Assembly: GCF_007474535.1 (NCBI RefSeq)
Contig: NZ_VKNW01000009.1
Span: forward strand, 158,853 to 222,852
Direction of reading: 5' to 3'
Length of the DNA: 64,000 bases
DNA from: Chryseobacterium echinoideorum
GTDB taxonomy: Bacteria; Bacteroidota; Bacteroidia; Flavobacteriales; Weeksellaceae
Shown here: in pieces, positions 55,271 to 63,918 of the stretch
Position numbering within the stretch: the stretch's first letter is position 1
How the letters are laid out: each line of letters opens with the position of its first letter
Notes under the pieces: generated by a model
Told to the model about the DNA's origin: nothing
The model's database searches: none
The model's input: the letters and a program-made list of their open reading frames with translations, nothing else
Made by a program: the position numbers and the translations under genes

Positions 55271-56074
55271 ATGCAGTTATCCCCTACTTTAACATTACCC
55301 ATTTCCACATACTCCATCGAAGATAAATGTACTTTGAAGATAGGAGAACAAGAGTATAAAACTACTCTGACATACACACTTTTTCTTGAAAAAAGCAAGA
55401 GTTCTATGTATGATATAGAGATTGTACGATCTAATTACAAAGTAAATGGGCAAAAAATAGACACTAAATTTCTGGGAATTGCCCATCGTTATGCAGAAGC
55501 CATATTTCCTTTGAGGTGTAAAGTAAAAGAATATAGGCTATATGTAACCAATATTGTGGACATTCAGGAGCGAATCAGGAAAGTTGATAAGGAGATACAA
55601 GACACTTATCATGGAGACGGAGCAAAACACATTCGCAATAATTTTATGAGTGCCGTAAAAAATGAAGAAAATTTAAGGGAATTCATTAAGCAATTGCATT
55701 TTATGAAAGTATTGAACTTAGGTATGCAAAAATTTGAACAGAGAAAAATTTATCAACTCCAATGGAATATTTTACCAATAAGGCTTTCCACATGGAGAGG
55801 AGAAATAAAATATGATAAAAACCTCAATCGATTAATCTATGAACCCAAGGTAAGAGATGCACAAGAAGTGATGGATGGCATTATCCATTACATTCATAAT
55901 AATGACTATTCTGTAGATTTTAAAGATGAAAATGTACCGTTGTTTGCGGATTTTTACCATAAATCGGAATACACCGGAGAAACCGGAAGGATGAAAAATT
56001 CGGAAACGAATATATCAATTGAGATAGAAAATATTTTTCTTTATGAACAAAAAATAACACTCAAAAACACATAA
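55271..56074 (+). CDS. Unknown 267-residue protein, candidate effector adaptor
   Basis: No signal peptide or membrane helix. N-terminal beta-rich part (STYSIEDKCTLKIGEQEYK, TTLTYTLFLEKSKSSMYDIE), a central helical part (ERIRKVDKEIQDTYHGDGA, EENLREFIKQLHFMKVLNLG) and beta strands at the end (INIEIENIFLYEQKI-like). It ends one base before the effector 3 ATG, so the two are translationally coupled. That position, between VgrG-linked cargo genes, is where T6SS loading adaptors are found in other phyla; the role is inference and no known adaptor family is recognised. Confidence 0.5.
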   Translation: MQLSPTLTLPISTYSIEDKCTLKIGEQEYKTTLTYTLFLEKSKSSMYDIEIVRSNYKVNGQKIDTKFLGIAHRYAEAIFPLRCKVKEYRLYVTNIVDIQERIRKVDKEIQDTYHGDGAKHIRNNFMSAVKNEENLREFIKQLHFMKVLNLGMQKFEQRKIYQLQWNILPIRLSTWRGEIKYDKNLNRLIYEPKVRDAQEVMDGIIHYIHNNDYSVDFKDENVPLFADFYHKSEYTGETGRMKNSETNISIEIENIFLYEQKITLKNT

Positions 56075-56075
56075 G

Positions 56076-57167
56076 ATGGCTAATCCGGGAGTAGAATACG
56101 ATATAAAAGTGCCGATCAAACGAAATGTGATTACCAAATATTTTCTTAACGGGAAATGGACAGATGGAAATGATAATCCAATTAAAGAAACCACTATTGG
56201 AGAAACCATTCGTTTTAATGTAGAAACGGACAATATTGATGATGGAGAAAAGATAAATTTTACGATTTACGATTGGGATTTTTTTCCGTATTTGGAAGAC
56301 AAACTTACCTTAACAGAAGCAGGTACCAATACCGAATCCAAAGAAATTGTAATTACAGGTGGCAAAGGTTTCGTGGAGTGGACAACTGGTGAAGGAAGCA
56401 GAGCATTGCTGGATGAAAACTTTGAAGGAGACGAGTTGGAGCTGTATGTAGAATGTGTCTATAATGGAGATAAAGCCAACCTTCCCAAAGAAAGTGATGA
56501 TTATCTTATACTGTACGAAAAAGAAGTATTGATAACGGTTATTGTAGAGCTGCCTATGGAAAATTATGATTATTCCGGTATGAGTACTGGACAAAGAATT
56601 GTTGCAAAAGCGGGATTATTAGGTCATACAGCCATAGGTATAGATAAAGAATACTATGATTATGGACCAGAGCAAGATAAATCTATTTTACAAGGAAATA
56701 TTTCTGAAACAAAATATGGAGATTTAAACAATGATGGAGACACTACAGATATCTATAATGGTATTGACGATCCCACTTTGAAAGATTCTGGTTTAAATCA
56801 AGGTTCATATGGAGATCCATTGGGAACATTGGGCAGACCTTGGTGGGATTATTCCTATTCTTCAAATGGAGATGCAAATTTAAATGATATAATGACTATT
56901 CTAAACAGTGATAGCTTGAGAAAACAATATGGAGTTTTGGGAGAAGTACATATATTTGAAATAGAAGTAAAAGAGTCCCAAGCAAAAATCGTTAAAGAAT
57001 GGTGGGAAAATAAATATAATAAAAACTTGGGATTATATTCTGTGAATATAATGGAAAATGGAGAGCATTGTACTTCGACAGTTCATGATTCTTTGGTAGA
57101 AGCAAAAATTATTAGAAGATTGCCATATGGGACAATTTGTACCCCTAGTTCTTTTTTAATCACTTAA
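56076..57167 (+). CDS. Candidate T6SS effector 3, permuted-papain-like
   Basis: 363 residues. Residues ~1-155 carry the shared module (VITKYFLNGKWTDGNDNPIK, GETIRFNVETDN, LELYVECVYNGDKANLPKES). The C-terminal ~190 residues look like a permuted papain-like fold of the LRAT/YiiX kind: H184 in GLLGHTAIGIDKEYYDYGP comes first and C332 in GEHCTSTVHDSL last, with GRPWWDYSY between. Such enzymes cut peptidoglycan amides or lipid esters. The lipoprotein that follows fits a periplasmic target. Fold assignment by motif reading only. Confidence 0.6.
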   Translation: MANPGVEYDIKVPIKRNVITKYFLNGKWTDGNDNPIKETTIGETIRFNVETDNIDDGEKINFTIYDWDFFPYLEDKLTLTEAGTNTESKEIVITGGKGFVEWTTGEGSRALLDENFEGDELELYVECVYNGDKANLPKESDDYLILYEKEVLITVIVELPMENYDYSGMSTGQRIVAKAGLLGHTAIGIDKEYYDYGPEQDKSILQGNISETKYGDLNNDGDTTDIYNGIDDPTLKDSGLNQGSYGDPLGTLGRPWWDYSYSSNGDANLNDIMTILNSDSLRKQYGVLGEVHIFEIEVKESQAKIVKEWWENKYNKNLGLYSVNIMENGEHCTSTVHDSLVEAKIIRRLPYGTICTPSSFLIT

Positions 57168-57175
57168 AAACATTG

Positions 57176-57247
57176 ATGTTAACGAATACGGCAGGATCTA
57201 AAAAAGGAGAAATGGCAAAAGAGACGATACTAAAAGATTTATCTTAA
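57176..57247 (+). other. Orphan C-terminal fragment after effector 3
   Basis: A 23-codon frame, LTNTAGSKKGEMAKETILKD followed by LS and stop, lies between effector 3 and its lipoprotein. It has no gene around it and reads like the tail of another effector variant, parallel to the orphan tails at 25707 and 52321. No second copy is in the window to prove it. Confidence 0.35.
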
Positions 57248-57260
57248 ACAAAAACTTAAA

Positions 57261-57692
57261 ATGAGATTTTTTTTCCAATATTTTATATTAACAGTATTTT
57301 TATTTAGCTGTAACAATCATAATAATTTAAAAATGAAAATAGACAAAAATAAAGCGATAGCCTATGATAGAAATTCGCAATTATTTCAAGAATGGGAATC
57401 TTCAAAGAAAATAAAATTGGAAGAAGCCTATCAAATACATTTAGACTACTCTTCAAAAAATCAGGATAAAATAAAACTTAAATCAAATCATGGTTATCCT
57501 TTATTCTATGTTCTTGATGATTTTTATATTTTTTCTACTGTAACATACATTCATAAGATAGGAGTATTTAATTGCTCTGGTATATGGGTAAATGCAAATA
57601 CTGGTGAAGTAGAATATTATGAAATTCCCAAGGAAGAGAATTTCCATACAGGTGGAAAGATATGGCTTACTTCTTATAACGGAGAACGGTAG
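57261..57692 (+). CDS. Candidate immunity lipoprotein for effector 3
   Basis: 143 residues with lipoprotein leader MRFFFQYFILTVFLFSC (Cys 17). The mature part has a helix (SSKKIKLEEAYQIHLDYS) and strands with GIWVNANTGEVEYYEIP, resembling small periplasmic inhibitor folds. No family recognised. Location after effector 3 is the main argument. Confidence 0.6.
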   Translation: MRFFFQYFILTVFLFSCNNHNNLKMKIDKNKAIAYDRNSQLFQEWESSKKIKLEEAYQIHLDYSSKNQDKIKLKSNHGYPLFYVLDDFYIFSTVTYIHKIGVFNCSGIWVNANTGEVEYYEIPKEENFHTGGKIWLTSYNGER

Positions 57693-57789
57693 AATATTGT
57701 AATTATTGTTGAAAAATAGAGCTTTATATAAAACTGAAGCCGATAAAATGATAAGAAAAACGATATAAACAGTTAACAAATACAAAGAG

Positions 57790-60700
57790 ATGGCAGAACC
57801 AATTCCTTATATCATAAAATCTGGAGATACCTATTCTTCAATTGCAAAAAAATTAGGGCTAAAAGATTGGATTAAGCTCAAGAGTTATCATAACGAGTGC
57901 GCTGGTTTCAATCATCAGGTAGGCAATACATTGTATGCCAATACCGAATTACTAACACCCTCTCCGGAAGATGTTGCTATAATGAATGGCGATGCCCAAC
58001 CTCCAAAAGATGAGGTAAAAGAAGAGCAACAGCAGGAAGAGCAAAAACAACAGGAAGAAAACAAGAAACAGGAAGAGAAAAAAAAACAAGAACAGATAGC
58101 TAAAGGTGAGCACGATGGGAAATATTTCGTAGTACATGGTGCAAAATGCGTTTGTGACAAGGCAGAAAACCCAAAGCAAACAGCAGATTTTCAGGTCACT
58201 TCACATAAAATTATTGTGCTTAATGACCAATCCAAAAAATATTTAGCTACAGAAGATGATAAAACCTTTATGCCTCCCGTTGCTACTTTTGGGAAGTGCA
58301 CACTAAAACCTTCTTCCGGAGGTTATCTTCCATGTGCCCTTGCACCTGCTCCTAAGTGGGACAAAGCCTATGAAAGTACACAGGTACAGGGCAAGAAATC
58401 TCTCACAGAAATCTCTGAACTGAAATGTATGGTAGGTGGAAAAATTACCATAGAAAAACACGGACAAACCGATTCTGTAACTACAGCACACGCCGACAAT
58501 ACAAACCCGCTCGAATTGGCAATGGTAAATCCTGCAGTAGAACAGCCTAAGAAAAAAACAGATTATCCTTCTGTATCTTCCATATCAATTAATCAGATAG
58601 GAAACAGACAAAATTTTAAACCAAAGAATTCAAAAATTGATAAAGCAGAATTTTCTGTAATCTATTTACGGAAAGGAGAAGAAGCTATGTTTGAAGCTCA
58701 ATTAAGCAAGGGAAATAAACAACTCACTTCCTGGGTAGTCTATAACGATCATGAAGGATCAAAAGAAAACAGAATACTAGTGAGAGCGCAAATTGGGACA
58801 GAATTTTCCCAAAGCTTCGAGCAATATGGTAAATATCGTGTAGAAGGATATGGAAAACCAAAAAGTCCGGATTTCGAGAATGGGAAATATGACAAATGTG
58901 ATCCCTCGTGTTCTATAGACATTGAAGTAATAGAAAATGTTCTTTACGATTTGGAATGTGTAACGGATAGTTTTTCCAATCGGTTAGATGCAAATAAAAA
59001 ACTAAAATTCAGACAGAATTTTCCTGTAAGTTTTAATGCAAAATTCCGTATGCCAAGAAATTTAGAGGAAAAGTCTCGCCTTAGGATGTATGCCTTAGAC
59101 GCAGCAGGTAATGTGCTTACAGATGCGGTAGCACAAGGAGTAAGCCTTACTCTAATACCCCAAAATAGCAAAGCCATTTATACCATTGTCGCAGAATATA
59201 CCACCGAATCGGGAGAAATAATTACCAAACAACTCATCGGAGAAACAGAAAGTAATACGGTGGTAGGTATAAGTCATTCTGCTGAAGTAGTACGCCCAGG
59301 AACGTCTCTTCAATTTCATGTTGAAAAAATGAGATACGATTTCAATACAGCTATTCCTGAATTGGATATTTCTCCCAATGAAATAAACGAAATAAAATGG
59401 AATCTCAACGGTATACAGATAGGAACTGGGCGAAGCATTACCATACCGGGCAATATGCTTCTTACACCTCAAAAATATGTCGTAGAAGCTTTTTGTAAAA
59501 TGGCAAATGCTTTTGGCTCAAAAGCGAAACATGAGGAAGATGACTGGCATTTTGAAGTGAAGCATAATGATATTATAAGCTATCAGAAAAACGGTCCGTT
59601 GAAAGTAGGTAAAAGTATCCGTTTTAGTATTGGAAATAATGATTTAATTTTTAAAAATTTAGCTAGCAACGAACAAATTTACTGGAACTTGGGAGGAAAA
59701 ACATTTCAGGGGCATTATGTAGATTATACCCCTACAATTTCTGGGGTTTTAAGCGTAAGATGCTATATTAATTCTCAAAAAGGGATTATAAAATCAGAAC
59801 CCATAGTAGAAGCCAAAATAACAGAAGGTTTCTGGAACGATTTCGGAGGAAGTGAGGTAAGCCGTGCGAGATGGGGACAAACCGTAGATTATTGCATAAA
59901 AGGAGAAAATATAGAAGGAGAGAAAATTGAACTTCATATTTACGATGATGATAATCCACCTAATGACGATGATTTTGCTTATTCTAATATAGAAAATAAT
60001 CTTCAAATTACTGGAAAAGCTAATGATAGTTATGCATATCACAGAATAGAACTCAGCGATAAAATAAAAGAGAGAACCACCAATATTGCTTCCGACGAAG
60101 TGAAATTATATGCCAAAGCCAAACTAATTGGTTTTAATACCTCTTTAACAGATGTTACCGAAAAGAAAGACACTCAAAAGCATCTTACAGTCAATAATGA
60201 AGAAGAAGTTTACAGAGCAATAATAGGAGATAAAGATGGAAGAGCAAGGCACAATCCTGTAGATTATGACATCATAAGTTGGGTTTATGCAAACACTACT
60301 TATCCGAAAGATACAAAACTGAAAGTAAAGATATTTGAAGATAAAGATTGGGCAATAGATCCGGACTGTAAAGAACTGGAAGTAACCGAAGCCGTAAAAG
60401 AAGACGGAACTTTGGTAGCAGAAATCAATTGGGGGAAATTAAAAGATGCCAAGCAAAATAAAAAGACGAAGAAATATTATGCTGTCATTTATGATAAAGA
60501 CGACAATAAATTATTGGATGGTAGTGACAGCGATACAATATGTTCTACGGTTTTAATGCCACAAAGTGAGCTGAATAAAGAAGCAAGTTATGTAGGAGCG
60601 GTTACTGTTGGAAGTGACACAATACAACAACCGGATAATCAAAACGGAGTTTGCGAACAAGAAGCAAGAGTGAGGGCTTATATGAGGATGTTGAGAGTAG

Positions 60701-61818
60701 GAGAAGGAACAGGAGAACTAATAAAATCATCAGAATATAATAAAAAGACTAAAAAAACAGAAATTGTATACATTGCTCATGATTTTGAAAGTGGTTATAC
60801 TAAATTATTTGGTGGAGACAATTTTACAAAATCACCCCACAATAAAGACATGAGTAGTCATCCTCAAATAAAAGTTCTGTGGTACACAAAGAAAAATGGA
60901 GAAAAAGTGTATAGTTCTGCTGCAGGTGCCTACCAAGTAATGGGATATACATGGAGCGATAATGATATGATAAATAAGAGAAAAACGTATAGTGTAAAAG
61001 ATTTTTCACCTGAGGGGCAAGACAAATTTTGTATAGTTTTATTTAAACATAAAAGAGAGGGTATGTTAGATTTAATAATAAAAGGAGAAATAAAAGGTGC
61101 AACAGAAAAATATGGAAGCTATGAATGGGCTAGTTTACCTCCTGGTAGATATGGGCAACCAATTGAAACGATGGAAAAAGCATTGGAATTATATGATAAA
61201 TTTTATAAAGAAGAACTGACTGGTAAAAGTCCTTTACATTTAAAAAAAGGATTTTTAAAAGAGTTTGGGTATAGTTGTTGTGATGGGCAATCAACACCAT
61301 CAGTAGGAACAGGATCATGTGATAAATGTCATCAAAATCATTATGATGTATCAAAACCAGAACACTGGATCCATCAAAAACCAAGCGAATGTTGGCAAGC
61401 TAGTATTGATATATTGGCAAACTATGGATTAAAAAATAATAGTGGTTATCCTCAAAATCGTATTATCATGGCAGATCAAACAGGAACTACATTGATACCA
61501 AAAGATACTCAAAAAGCATTAGATTATCTTGATTCACAATTGAAATTAGGTAATCCAATAGTTGTAGGTCTTGATGATAATTTGAGAAAAGCAACATATA
61601 ATTCACATAAAGCAACAGAACATTTCTTTGTAATAGTAGGTAAAGGTTGTGAAGAGGGTAAAATATACTATCGCTTTTTTGATGTTGGTTCTCCAACTAA
61701 AGACCAAGGAACAAGTGAAACCTTAAAATTATATTTACAAGGTGATAATTTATTACAAGGAAAAAGCTATGGAGGCTCACATACTTATACAGTTACAGAA
61801 GTTAGAAGAAATAATTAA
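57790..61818 (+). CDS. Giant T6SS effector: LysM, PAAR-like, Ig-like modules, GH104 endolysin-like and papain-like domains
   Basis: 1342 residues. LysM at ~6-55 (YIIKSGDTYSSIAKKLGL); Gln/Glu/Lys linker ~74-105; DUF4280/PAAR-like spike tip ~107-235 (VVHGAKCVCDK, CTLKPSSGGYLPCALAPAP); Ig-like modules ~255-950, one near 680 resembling the shared module (EGFWNDFGGSEVSRARWGQT). Residues ~955-1140 match phage lambda endolysin gpR: RAYMRMLRVGEGT (catalytic E972), SSAAGAYQ, DFSPEGQDKF, WASLPPGRYGQP. The last ~140 look papain-like: C1201 in ECWQAS, H1278 in TEHFFVIVG, D1298 in FFDVGSP. It would hit the peptidoglycan twice. A lipoprotein immunity candidate follows. Confidence 0.82.
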   Translation: MAEPIPYIIKSGDTYSSIAKKLGLKDWIKLKSYHNECAGFNHQVGNTLYANTELLTPSPEDVAIMNGDAQPPKDEVKEEQQQEEQKQQEENKKQEEKKKQEQIAKGEHDGKYFVVHGAKCVCDKAENPKQTADFQVTSHKIIVLNDQSKKYLATEDDKTFMPPVATFGKCTLKPSSGGYLPCALAPAPKWDKAYESTQVQGKKSLTEISELKCMVGGKITIEKHGQTDSVTTAHADNTNPLELAMVNPAVEQPKKKTDYPSVSSISINQIGNRQNFKPKNSKIDKAEFSVIYLRKGEEAMFEAQLSKGNKQLTSWVVYNDHEGSKENRILVRAQIGTEFSQSFEQYGKYRVEGYGKPKSPDFENGKYDKCDPSCSIDIEVIENVLYDLECVTDSFSNRLDANKKLKFRQNFPVSFNAKFRMPRNLEEKSRLRMYALDAAGNVLTDAVAQGVSLTLIPQNSKAIYTIVAEYTTESGEIITKQLIGETESNTVVGISHSAEVVRPGTSLQFHVEKMRYDFNTAIPELDISPNEINEIKWNLNGIQIGTGRSITIPGNMLLTPQKYVVEAFCKMANAFGSKAKHEEDDWHFEVKHNDIISYQKNGPLKVGKSIRFSIGNNDLIFKNLASNEQIYWNLGGKTFQGHYVDYTPTISGVLSVRCYINSQKGIIKSEPIVEAKITEGFWNDFGGSEVSRARWGQTVDYCIKGENIEGEKIELHIYDDDNPPNDDDFAYSNIENNLQITGKANDSYAYHRIELSDKIKERTTNIASDEVKLYAKAKLIGFNTSLTDVTEKKDTQKHLTVNNEEEVYRAIIGDKDGRARHNPVDYDIISWVYANTTYPKDTKLKVKIFEDKDWAIDPDCKELEVTEAVKEDGTLVAEINWGKLKDAKQNKKTKKYYAVIYDKDDNKLLDGSDSDTICSTVLMPQSELNKEASYVGAVTVGSDTIQQPDNQNGVCEQEARVRAYMRMLRVGEGTGELIKSSEYNKKTKKTEIVYIAHDFESGYTKLFGGDNFTKSPHNKDMSSHPQIKVLWYTKKNGEKVYSSAAGAYQVMGYTWSDNDMINKRKTYSVKDFSPEGQDKFCIVLFKHKREGMLDLIIKGEIKGATEKYGSYEWASLPPGRYGQPIETMEKALELYDKFYKEELTGKSPLHLKKGFLKEFGYSCCDGQSTPSVGTGSCDKCHQNHYDVSKPEHWIHQKPSECWQASIDILANYGLKNNSGYPQNRIIMADQTGTTLIPKDTQKALDYLDSQLKLGNPIVVGLDDNLRKATYNSHKATEHFFVIVGKGCEEGKIYYRFFDVGSPTKDQGTSETLKLYLQGDNLLQGKSYGGSHTYTVTEVRRNN

Positions 61819-61825
61819 TACAATT

Positions 61826-62695
61826 ATGAGATATTTTTTTAAAATTTATTTTATATTCATATTCGCACTAGTATCGTGTCAGGATAAGAAAAATAGTCAA
61901 AATTTAGATATTACAGGGCATACCTTTTTTAGAGTTGAGGATACAAAAGAAGGTAAAGTTTTATATCAACCTTGTGATGCCAAAACTCCTAAGTATATTA
62001 TATATAAGGATAGTATTTTTCGTGATTGGGGACAAGAAAATTATATACTTATTATATCAAAAATATTAAATACAAAAAATCAGACTATCTTCAGAACAAA
62101 ATATAAGTATAATAACGAAACTCCTGAAACTAATGATAGTCTTATTACATTTCAACAATTAGATAAAAATAAAAAATTTTGGAAAATTAATGGTGAAATT
62201 TTTATAGACAGTTTATACATTAATACAATTCCTCACTCGAAGCAGCCATGTAAAGAATGTTATGATGATTGTGAAGATATTGAAAGGTCAGATTCCAAAA
62301 ATTATAATACCAATGGAACTTGGGGCATTAAATGTAATGAAGGCTCATATATAAAAATAAAAGACAAAGAAATATTTTTTGAAGTACAAAGCAATCAAAT
62401 TTATATTGATATGGTTGAAGTAAAGAGATATGATTTTGAAAAAGGCATAGCCTTTAAACTGAAAGAAAAACCAGAAGATATGGGACGTGGGGGAATGATG
62501 TTAAATTGGAAAGAATATCTAAATGACAAACCAATTGCTTATATAAAAGTAATAGATGATAATACACTTTATTTTTATTGGTATGGTTTCTATAACAATA
62601 AGACAAAAAAGAGAGAATTTACCGAATGTCAATTTCAACAAGAGGGAAAACAAAATAAAGACAATTCAGTTATCTTAAAAAAATGTGAAGAGTAA
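61826..62695 (+). CDS. Candidate immunity lipoprotein for the giant effector
   Basis: 289 residues from ATG 61826; the open frame extends 28 codons further up into the effector, but MRYFFKIYFIFIFALVSC is a full lipoprotein leader. Two parts: an N-terminal one to ~155 and a C-terminal one (TWGIKCNEGSYIKIKDKEIF, AYIKVIDDNTLYFYWYGFYN) separated by a Cys-rich stretch (KQPCKECYDDCEDIE). Two parts could match the two catalytic domains. It starts 8 bp after the effector stop. No family recognised. Confidence 0.6.
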   Translation: MRYFFKIYFIFIFALVSCQDKKNSQNLDITGHTFFRVEDTKEGKVLYQPCDAKTPKYIIYKDSIFRDWGQENYILIISKILNTKNQTIFRTKYKYNNETPETNDSLITFQQLDKNKKFWKINGEIFIDSLYINTIPHSKQPCKECYDDCEDIERSDSKNYNTNGTWGIKCNEGSYIKIKDKEIFFEVQSNQIYIDMVEVKRYDFEKGIAFKLKEKPEDMGRGGMMLNWKEYLNDKPIAYIKVIDDNTLYFYWYGFYNNKTKKREFTECQFQQEGKQNKDNSVILKKCEE

Positions 62696-62723
62696 TGCTT
62701 TATAATAAATTCCTAAAAGATGA

Positions 62724-63911
62724 AACGGAAGGAAAAAGCATAATCCTGTAGATTACGACGTTATAAGTTGGGTATATGCTAACACAACCTATCCAAAAGG
62801 TACAAAGCTAAAAGTAAAAATTTTTGAAGACATCAATTGGGAAATAGACAATGAATGCCAAGAACTCGAAGTAATTGAAACTGTAAAAGAAGATGGAACT
62901 TTGATCACTGAGATCAATTGGGGTAAATTAAAAGATGCCAAGCAAAATAAGAAAACCAAAAATTACTATGCCAAAATCTATAATGAAGACGATGATGAAT
63001 TATTAGATGGAAAGAACAGTGATATATTGTGTTCTACAGTTCTTACGCCTCAAAGTGATTTGTTGAAAGAAGCAAGTTATGTTGGGGCTGTGACGAATGG
63101 AAGACAAACAATACCGCAACTTTCTAATGAAAACGGAGTTTGTGAATGTGAAGCAAAAGTGAGAGCTTTTATGAGAATGTTGAGGGTAAAAGAAGGTTCT
63201 GAAGGCCAAAAAGGATATACTACACTATTTACTAATAAAGATTTTACTAAACCTCCGTATAATAGAGATATGAGTACCCATCCTAAAATAGTAATTACAG
63301 CCGGTGGATATTCATCGAGTGCTACTGGAGCATATCAAATTATGCAAGACACTTTTAAAGGTTTTCAAGGATATTATTTAGATAAAAATAAAAATTGGCA
63401 GTACTCAGAAAAACTGAATTATATAAAACAATATAAAATTAATAGTTTTGATCAAGAATCACAAGATAAGTTATGTATAGTTATTTTAAAACATAATTAC
63501 GTAGGCAAAAGAGCACATAGTTTTTTTTACAAAGAAGATGGCACACCAAGAGCAGGACGAGCAAAATTTAACAATGCTTACGGAGACATTGTACAAATGA
63601 TTATTGATGATGATTTTGACAAAGTAATTTTAACATCAAGTTTATGTTGGGCTAGTTTACCTGATGCACCTTATGGACAGCCCACAGGAACAAAAGCAGA
63701 ATGTTAAGCAAACTACGAAAAATTTTTAAAAGAAGAACTCGCAGGAAAAAGTGATTTACATCTTAAAAAAGGGTTTTTAAAAGATTTTGGTTATGGTTGT
63801 TGCGGTGAAAGTACTATTTCACAACCTCAAAATAATGATGGAAAATGGCACGATCCTGTTGATAATCCTATGTGTACTATTTTTACTCAAAGTCAAACAA
63901 ATGGAATTATT
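62724..63911 (+). pseudogene. Truncated second copy of the giant effector with a different tail
   Basis: The frame from 62724 (NGRKKHNPVDYDVISWVYAN) matches the giant effector from its residue ~813 through the GH104 domain (RAFMRMLRVKEGSEGQ, SSSATGAYQIM, WASLPDAPYGQP). TAA at 63705-63707 interrupts it where TTA is expected (TKAEC-stop-ANYEKFLKEELAGKSD); afterwards it resumes to KKGFLKDFGYGCCGEST. Then it departs from the first copy: KWHDPVDNPMCTIFTQSQTK recalls the entry of M23 peptidase domains. The 5' part is missing and the 3' end is cut by possible IS sequence. Confidence 0.75.
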
Positions 63912-63918
63912 AATTTAA

